This document shows, in pieces, positions 13,426 through 17,256 of a DNA stretch of 17,256 nucleotides. Positions within the stretch are counted from its first letter, which is position 1; every line of letters starts with the position of its first letter. Below the pieces are notes generated by a model, which saw only the letters and a program-made list of their open reading frames with translations, was not told the origin of the DNA and did no database searches. The DNA comes from Sediminispirochaeta sp. (lineage in GTDB: Bacteria > Spirochaetota > Spirochaetia > DSM-16054 > Sediminispirochaetaceae), in NCBI GenBank assembly GCA_011046055.1, contig DSBN01000121.1:1-17256 (forward strand). Direction: 5' to 3'. Both the position numbers and the translations under genes were made by a program.

Positions 13426-15237
13426 TTCGGATATTGGAGTAATCAGCTTCACCAGTTCGTCGAATTTGAAATCGATATCCATGACCGCATAAATCTCCCC
13501 TTGCTGGTTGTAGATGGGCAAGGCTATCGTGAACACCAGTGCGCCGGTATATTTGGAAAAAAACAGCTCCGAGCAGTAAACACTCCCGCTGCCAACCACT
13601 TCGACAAACCACTGGTGCTGTCGAAAATCCTTGTTCATCAGATTCCTAAAGAGGTTTTTCTCCCCCCGCTGCGTGTGTACCTGGCTGATCCTTCGCCCTT
13701 CACTGTCGGTTATCGCCAAAAGCTGGATTGACTTCTCCCGTTTGATTATCTTGTCAAGGATCGGTTCCATCCGTTCCCGATCCAGGGATTGTATCTCCGG
13801 AGCCGACGAGACTCCCTCCGAGATGTGGCGGGCGATCGCCCGAGCCTCCTCTTTCACCTGCTGAAACTCCGATTTGAACAGCGAGGGGATATAGTGCTTG
13901 GCCTGAGCGATCAGCTCTTCGGGGCTAATGCCGGTGGTTCTGCCACGGGCGTACTGTTCCATGACCCAATCATGGATGTACTTGATCCCCGGGTGCCGCT
14001 TGTTGATCGGTTCCAGGGTACCGTCTTTGATCAGGGGGATATTCTCATTCAACCAGCGGGCAATACCGGCGTAGCCGGACTTATCCGTCACGGTCACCCG
14101 AATCGGCCGGTTCAGTATTTTACCGGTATCAAAGATATTGTAGATCTCAGGGTTCTTCAGAAGCCCGTCGGCGTGGATACCAGCTCGGGTGGTGTTGAAA
14201 TCCTCACCCACAAAGGGGTAGTTGGCGGGTATGGAGGCTTTGATCTCCCCTTCGTAGTACTCGGCGATCTCGCTGATCACCCTAGTGTCCATACCATCCG
14301 CGGTACCCCGTAGTCCAATGTACTCCATCACCGCGCTTTCCATGGGTGGGTTGCCGGTACGCTCCCCATAGCCCAAGAGGGTGGCGTTCAGAGCCGAAAC
14401 CCCGTACAACCACGCGGTGGTTCCGTTGATATGGGCTTTGTGGAAATCGTTGTGTCCGTGCCACTCGAGTAGATGAGAGGGATACCCGAGCTCCCGGCGG
14501 AAGGCGTGTATCAACTTCGGAATACTGCGGGGCAGAATCGTACCGGGGTAGGAGAGACCGTAGCCCATGGTGTCGCAGAGCCTGATTTTCACCGGGATTC
14601 CGCTCTCTTCGCTCAGCTTCAGCAACTCTTCGGCCAGGGGGAGGCAGAAGCCGTAAATATCAGCTCTGGTGACATCCTCGAAGTGGCAGCGTATCCTTAT
14701 CCCCTTGTCCAGAGCGGACTTGACGATTCGCAGGTAGTGCTCCATCATTTTCGTCCGGTCTTTTTTCAGCTTCAGGTAGATATGATAGTCCGACACGGAG
14801 GTCAGAATCCCAGTCTCCTTCAGTCCCATGTCTTGCACCAATTGCAGGTCGTTTTCATTGGCCCTTATCCAGCCGGTCACCTCCGGGAAGGAGTGCCCTT
14901 GAGCCAAACATTTCTCTACGGCTTTCTTGTCCCGGTCGCTGTAGAGAAAAAACTCACTCTGCCGAATAATTCCCTTCGGGCCACCCAATTTGTTCATTAA
15001 ATCATACAGATGGGCGATCTGATCGGGAGTATAGGGGGGACGGGCCTGTTGACCGTCACGAAAGGTGGTATCGGTGATCCAGATCTCATCGGCCGGGTCG
15101 AGAGGAACGGTTTTGTTGTCGAAGAGGATTCGCGGCACCTCCGAGTAGGGAAACTGCTCCCTCATCAGTTCGGGTTCTTTTCTATTTTGCATCTCTATCC
15201 CGCGATCAGTTCTCACGGTGGCGTTGATTTTGTTCAT
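13405..15237 (-). CDS. DRE-TIM acyl-CoA condensing enzyme (Re-citrate/isopropylmalate synthase-like) with C-terminal Cache/PDC-like domain
   Basis: From the ATG at 15237, chosen for AGGAGG seven bases upstream, the product has 610 residues. Residues ~45-330 form an HMGL-like TIM barrel: DTTFRDGQQ with D56 and R60-D61 (metal and catalytic), HFED, RLCDTMGYG and the metal motif HGHND at 260-264. Such enzymes condense acetyl-CoA with a 2-oxo acid. The long conserved stretches (RQSEFF, VTGWIRAN, LTSVSDYH, FVGEDFNTTRAG) look to me most like the Re-citrate synthase group, often mislabelled histone methyltransferase; this is a judgement by eye. There is no LeuA dimer/regulatory domain. Instead residues ~490-600 read as a Cache/PDC sensor fold (AITDSEG, DFRQHQWF, TGALVFTI, PIYNQQGEI, MDIDF). 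No membrane segment is present, so this sensor domain would be cytoplasmic. Upstream DNA carries operator-like repeats. Confidence 0.85.
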   Translation of the reverse strand: MNKINATVRTDRGIEMQNRKEPELMREQFPYSEVPRILFDNKTVPLDPADEIWITDTTFRDGQQARPPYTPDQIAHLYDLMNKLGGPKGIIRQSEFFLYSDRDKKAVEKCLAQGHSFPEVTGWIRANENDLQLVQDMGLKETGILTSVSDYHIYLKLKKDRTKMMEHYLRIVKSALDKGIRIRCHFEDVTRADIYGFCLPLAEELLKLSEESGIPVKIRLCDTMGYGLSYPGTILPRSIPKLIHAFRRELGYPSHLLEWHGHNDFHKAHINGTTAWLYGVSALNATLLGYGERTGNPPMESAVMEYIGLRGTADGMDTRVISEIAEYYEGEIKASIPANYPFVGEDFNTTRAGIHADGLLKNPEIYNIFDTGKILNRPIRVTVTDKSGYAGIARWLNENIPLIKDGTLEPINKRHPGIKYIHDWVMEQYARGRTTGISPEELIAQAKHYIPSLFKSEFQQVKEEARAIARHISEGVSSAPEIQSLDRERMEPILDKIIKREKSIQLLAITDSEGRRISQVHTQRGEKNLFRNLMNKDFRQHQWFVEVVGSGSVYCSELFFSKYTGALVFTIALPIYNQQGEIYAVMDIDFKFDELVKLITPISEEILESH

Positions 15238-15283
15238 TCCGCTACCTCCTGAAATCCTCCGTCGAGGCAATTTTGCATTTACC

Positions 15284-15323
15284 ATACACGTTCCATCTTG
15301 CAAATGCAACAGAGATACACGTT
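15284..15323. promoter_or_regulatory. Repeat cluster upstream of the synthase gene (candidate operator/promoter region)
   Basis: ATACACGTT occurs at 15284-15292 and again at 15315-15323, 31 bases apart, about three helical turns. Between them is a dyad TTGCA-AA-TGCAA (15298-15309). On the minus strand this region also holds a weak promoter candidate TTGCAT-17-TATGGT. The cluster begins 47 bases upstream of the synthase ATG. It is a plausible binding site for a regulator of that gene. Confidence 0.35.
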
Positions 15324-15429
15324 TTTTACAAAACTTAGCTGTTTTTGTTAATTTTTTGCACTTAATTAATTCTTCAAGAGCATTTTAGACTTTCAAATTT
15401 ATGATCAGAAGTCTTCTCTGGACCACTTG

Positions 15430-15860
15430 CTACAGATTTATGATGAGCGAATTACCCAGCCTATCGTCCGTTTTACATTCAGCACCAATCTGTTCTATCA
15501 GCGACTTGGCGATTTCCCCTTCATTTCCAAACTCAGTGACTATATATTCATCATGAAAGAATTTCTCTTTCGACACGACTATCAAGACCTCGTCTTTATT
15601 CACCAAGCTCCTTAAAGATATCCGGACGTTTTTCTCCTTTGTTTTCATCCTTCCCATTATGTTAGAAATGACAATAATAAGGAGGATCCCAAGAGGCAGA
15701 ACAAAATCGACGTGCCTTTCTATACTCTCAACTTCGATTGTAAGCCTATGGGTTCCAAAGTTATGCTTTTCAGCAAGGTTAAAACTCAGTTCTTTAACCA
15801 ACTTACCAACGTCTAACATTTGCCTATCGAAGTTCATAAATAGCTTTTTGTCAGCAACGG
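15430..15860 (-). pseudogene. 3' remnant of a HisKA_2/HWE-type sensor histidine kinase, cut by an IS21 element
   Basis: The leftward frame encodes about 143 residues ending at a TAG (15432-15430); an internal ATG at 15837 gives 135. It lines up with the end of a HisKA_2/HWE kinase: the segment DKKLF...VGKLVKEL matches the end of the dimerisation/phosphoacceptor region, FGTHRLTIEVESIE the bridge strand, LPLGILLIIVISNIMGRMK the N box, and GEIAKSLIEQIGAE plus SLIINL the last ATPase elements. Homology continues upstream of that ATG to the insertion-sequence edge, so the original gene was longer. Key ATP-binding residues are lost: the N box (normally NELVSNALKH) lacks its Glu and Asn, and the G1 box (DNGxG) is replaced by VSKEKFF. 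The DNA is AT-richer than its neighbours. A truncated kinase is thus most likely non-functional. Confidence 0.65.
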
Positions 15861-15897
15861 TGATAAAGTTCCGGATATCGACGGTGTAAAAGTTCCG
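15858..15897. repeat. Tandem terminal repeats at the left end of the IS21-family element
   Basis: CGGTGATAAAGTTCCG (15858-15873) and CGGTGTAAAAGTTCCG (15882-15897) agree at 14 of 16 positions and start 24 bases apart. IS21-family ends carry multiple copies of a short transposase-binding repeat and begin with TG, so the outer boundary is probably at TG 15861. The matching right end is beyond the window. Confidence 0.6.
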
Positions 15898-15903
15898 CTT
15901 TTA

Positions 15904-15980
15904 CGACACAAATAAGGGCGGATAACCTATAGTGGGAAAGACCAAAATACACCACAAAAAAAAACCGCCCAAATGTGTCG
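15904..15980. repeat. Long imperfect inverted repeat in the istA leader
   Basis: Arm 15904-15921 (CGACACA, five-base gap, GGGCGG) pairs with 15965-15980 (CCGCCC, TGTGTCG end). The stem is 13 pairs with a small internal loop, and the loop is about 43 bases. It lies directly ahead of the istA Shine-Dalgarno site. In other insertion sequences such foldbacks block translation of transcripts read in from outside. Confidence 0.5.
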
Positions 15981-15993
15981 AAAGGAAGATCGG

Positions 15994-17137
15994 ATGCATA
16001 TAGCTCACATCCTGGCCAGAGAAGGCCACAGACAGAAAGACATTGCAGCACAGCTCGGTGTCAGTGACCGTATGGTACGAAAGTATCTGAAAGAAGACTT
16101 TGGAGCAAGAGCTCGAAAGAAGCGTCGCAGTATTCTCGAGCCGTTTCACCGATTAATTGATGAGGCGATCGAAGAGAATCCCTACACCAATCTGGTGTTG
16201 CTGTATGAGCGGCTCAGGAGGCAGAGGTACGGTGGAGGGATGACGATTTTACGGGACTATGCCCGAGGGGTCAGGGAGCAGGTGATCACCAAAGCGGTGC
16301 TGCGCTTTGAAACCGAGCCAGGCAGACAAGCCCAGGTCGACTGGAAAGAGTGTGGAAGCTGGCTTATCGACGGGAGGATGCAGAAACTCTATGCCTTTGT
16401 CATGCTCTTGGGCTACAGTCGACGGCCTTTCGTGCTGTTTACCACCAACATGAGACTCTCGACGGTGTTGTTGGCACATTTGGCGGCCTTTGCCTGATTT
16501 GGAGCTGTGCCCAGAGAGATACTCTACGACAACATGAAAACCGCATGGCTGAATCAGGGCGGCAGTTGGATCGTAAATCCTGGGCTTCTCTCATTGGCCT
16601 CGACCTGTGGGTTTAGGCCTCTGAGGTGTAAGGACCGCCGGCCTCAAACGAAAGGCAAAGTCGAGAGGTTTATCGGCTATTTAGCGCACAACTTTCTCCC
16701 GAGAGTGGAGAGCCGGAACGACACTCGAGGAGCTTAACGGCGATGTCGCCGATTGGCTTAAAAGGGTAGATGCGCAGCAGATCGGCGGTATTCGCGGCAC
16801 ACGTGCCGAGAGGTTTGCCGAGGAGAAGCACTATATGAATACCTGGGTACCGGAGGCTGCCCCCGATGTACGGGAGATTGTGGGCCTGGTGGTCTCCAGG
16901 GAAGGGAAGTTGACCTATCAGACGAACCGGGACAGCGTGCCTGCCGAGTATATCGGCCAAATGGTTACTCTAAAAATAAATACCCTCAACTACCGTTCTC
17001 AGGTATTCACTCAGGAGAATCTGCTGCTGCGTGAGTTTACCCTTTCGCCCAAAGGAGCACGAGAGGTGAACATACGCAAGGAGGATACCGAAATCCTCAT
17101 AGAGCGTAGGAAAGCCGAACGACGGCCTGCGGTGTAG
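15994..17137 (+). pseudogene. istA: IS21-family transposase istA, broken by a stop and a frameshift
   Basis: The reading starts at ATG 15994 (AGGA upstream; a 15973 ATG is in frame but lacks a site). It has an N-terminal HTH (HRQKDIAAQLGVSDRMVRKYL, residues ~12-32) and RFETEPGRQAQVDW with catalytic D116. It meets an in-frame TGA at 16495-16497. The same frame then continues with FGAVPREILYDN (second catalytic Asp) and PQTKGKVERF (catalytic Glu). A second lesion, probably an extra C in AGCCGG (16711-16716), shifts the frame; removing one base gives ESGTTLEELNGDVADWL, continuing to the TAG at 17137. The reconstructed protein is about 380 residues, short for IstA but complete at both ends. TGA ends other genes here (rsgA, rluD), so it is a true stop. 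The stop separates D116 from the rest of the DDE triad. Confidence 0.85.
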
Positions 17138-17200
17138 ACTCGCACATTAAATTAGAGGTAAACAGCCGCATCAAACCAGAGCGTTCAGAACCGACCGGAC

Positions 17201-17223
17201 CAACTGTAACCGGCGGCCAGTTG
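17201..17223. repeat. Small inverted repeat between istA and istB
   Basis: CAACTG (17201-17206) and CAGTTG (17218-17223) form a 6-bp dyad with an 11-base loop, 27 bases before the istB ATG. It lies in the 112-base spacer that otherwise shows no gene. Its role is unknown; it could modulate istB translation. Confidence 0.3.
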
Positions 17224-17249
17224 TTTGAACGGAGCCCAGGAGGTCGGTG

Positions 17250-17256
17250 ATGGATA
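17250..17256 (+). CDS. istB: Start of the IS21 helper ATPase gene istB (two codons only)
   Basis: An ATG at 17250 with AGGAGG (17238-17243) six bases upstream lies directly after istA, where IS21 elements carry istB. Only the first two codons (Met-Asp) are in the window, so the assignment rests on position and the strong ribosome-binding site. Confidence 0.6.

Larger units (their letters stand above)
15861..17256 (+). mobile_element. IS21-family insertion sequence, left end to window edge (partial)
   Basis: The element is recognised by its left terminal repeats, an istA transposase reading (with lesions) and an istB start preceded by AGGAGG. It lies in the end of a sensor kinase gene, transcribed in the opposite direction to istA. 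IstA supplies the DDE transposase and IstB the AAA+ helper. The right end and target duplication are outside the window, so the insertion length and duplication cannot be determined. Confidence 0.85.

Noticed and set aside
15388..15415. AGACTT...AAGTCT repeat downstream of the kinase remnant as a terminator
   Set aside because: Six pairs with a 16-base loop in AT-rich DNA and no T-run on the coding strand.
16495..16497. TGA in istA read as recoded (selenocysteine or tryptophan)
   Set aside because: TGA ends rsgA, rluD and other genes here; no selenocysteine-type element was seen; a second lesion follows, so pseudogene decay is simpler.
1..17256. CRISPR array, defence island or biosynthetic cluster
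   Set aside because: No spaced direct repeats of CRISPR size and no nuclease, toxin, restriction or synthetase genes; apart from the insertion sequence the genes are housekeeping or envelope-related.

Overview
The window is bacterial and most likely comes from a free-living or marine spirochaete of moderate to fairly high GC. The clearest reason is the V/A-type ATPase operon start: a subunit E gene followed by a DUF2764 gene, an arrangement typical of Treponema and Spirochaeta relatives. A small lipid- or membrane-associated protein of spirochaete type, between yggS and rluD, fits the same picture. No tRNA, rRNA or CRISPR array was seen. The identification is by eye, not by database search.

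Layout. Positions 1-5887 run leftward. A tightly overlapping cassette murI-rsgA-mutS2 (glutamate racemase, ribosome-maturation GTPase, MutS2 ribosome-rescue/anti-recombination ATPase) is followed by a small uncharacterised helical protein. Then, behind its own promoter, comes the start of the V-type ATPase operon (atpE, then a truncated DUF2764 gene). Positions 5915-7083 run rightward: a pentapeptide-repeat protein with a Cys/His-rich head, translationally coupled to a small metallo-beta-lactamase-fold hydrolase. Positions 7121-9131 run leftward: yggS (PLP homeostasis), a small membrane protein, and an RluD-type pseudouridine synthase with a TTG start. Positions 9314-11697 run rightward: a membrane-anchored arylsulfate sulfotransferase and a membrane-anchored left-handed beta-helix acyltransferase-like protein. 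A leftward deoxynucleoside kinase (11732-12379) and a rightward COG1237-type metallo-hydrolase (12506-13366) follow.

The right part holds the most unusual content. At 13405-15237 a DRE-TIM acyl-CoA condensing enzyme (Re-citrate / isopropylmalate / homocitrate synthase superfamily) carries a C-terminal Cache/PDC-like sensor domain with no membrane segment between them. At 15430-15860 is the 3' remnant of a HisKA_2/HWE-type sensor kinase gene with a decayed ATP-binding site. It is cut by the left end of an IS21-family insertion sequence that runs to the window edge. The istA gene of that element has an in-frame stop and a frameshift; istB begins at the last bases of the window.

A cross-cutting observation is that three rightward genes (starts at 5915, 9314 and 12506) lack a usable Shine-Dalgarno sequence. 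Each has a -10-like hexamer ending exactly six bases before the ATG, which predicts leaderless mRNAs. Most leftward operon genes have good Shine-Dalgarno sites.
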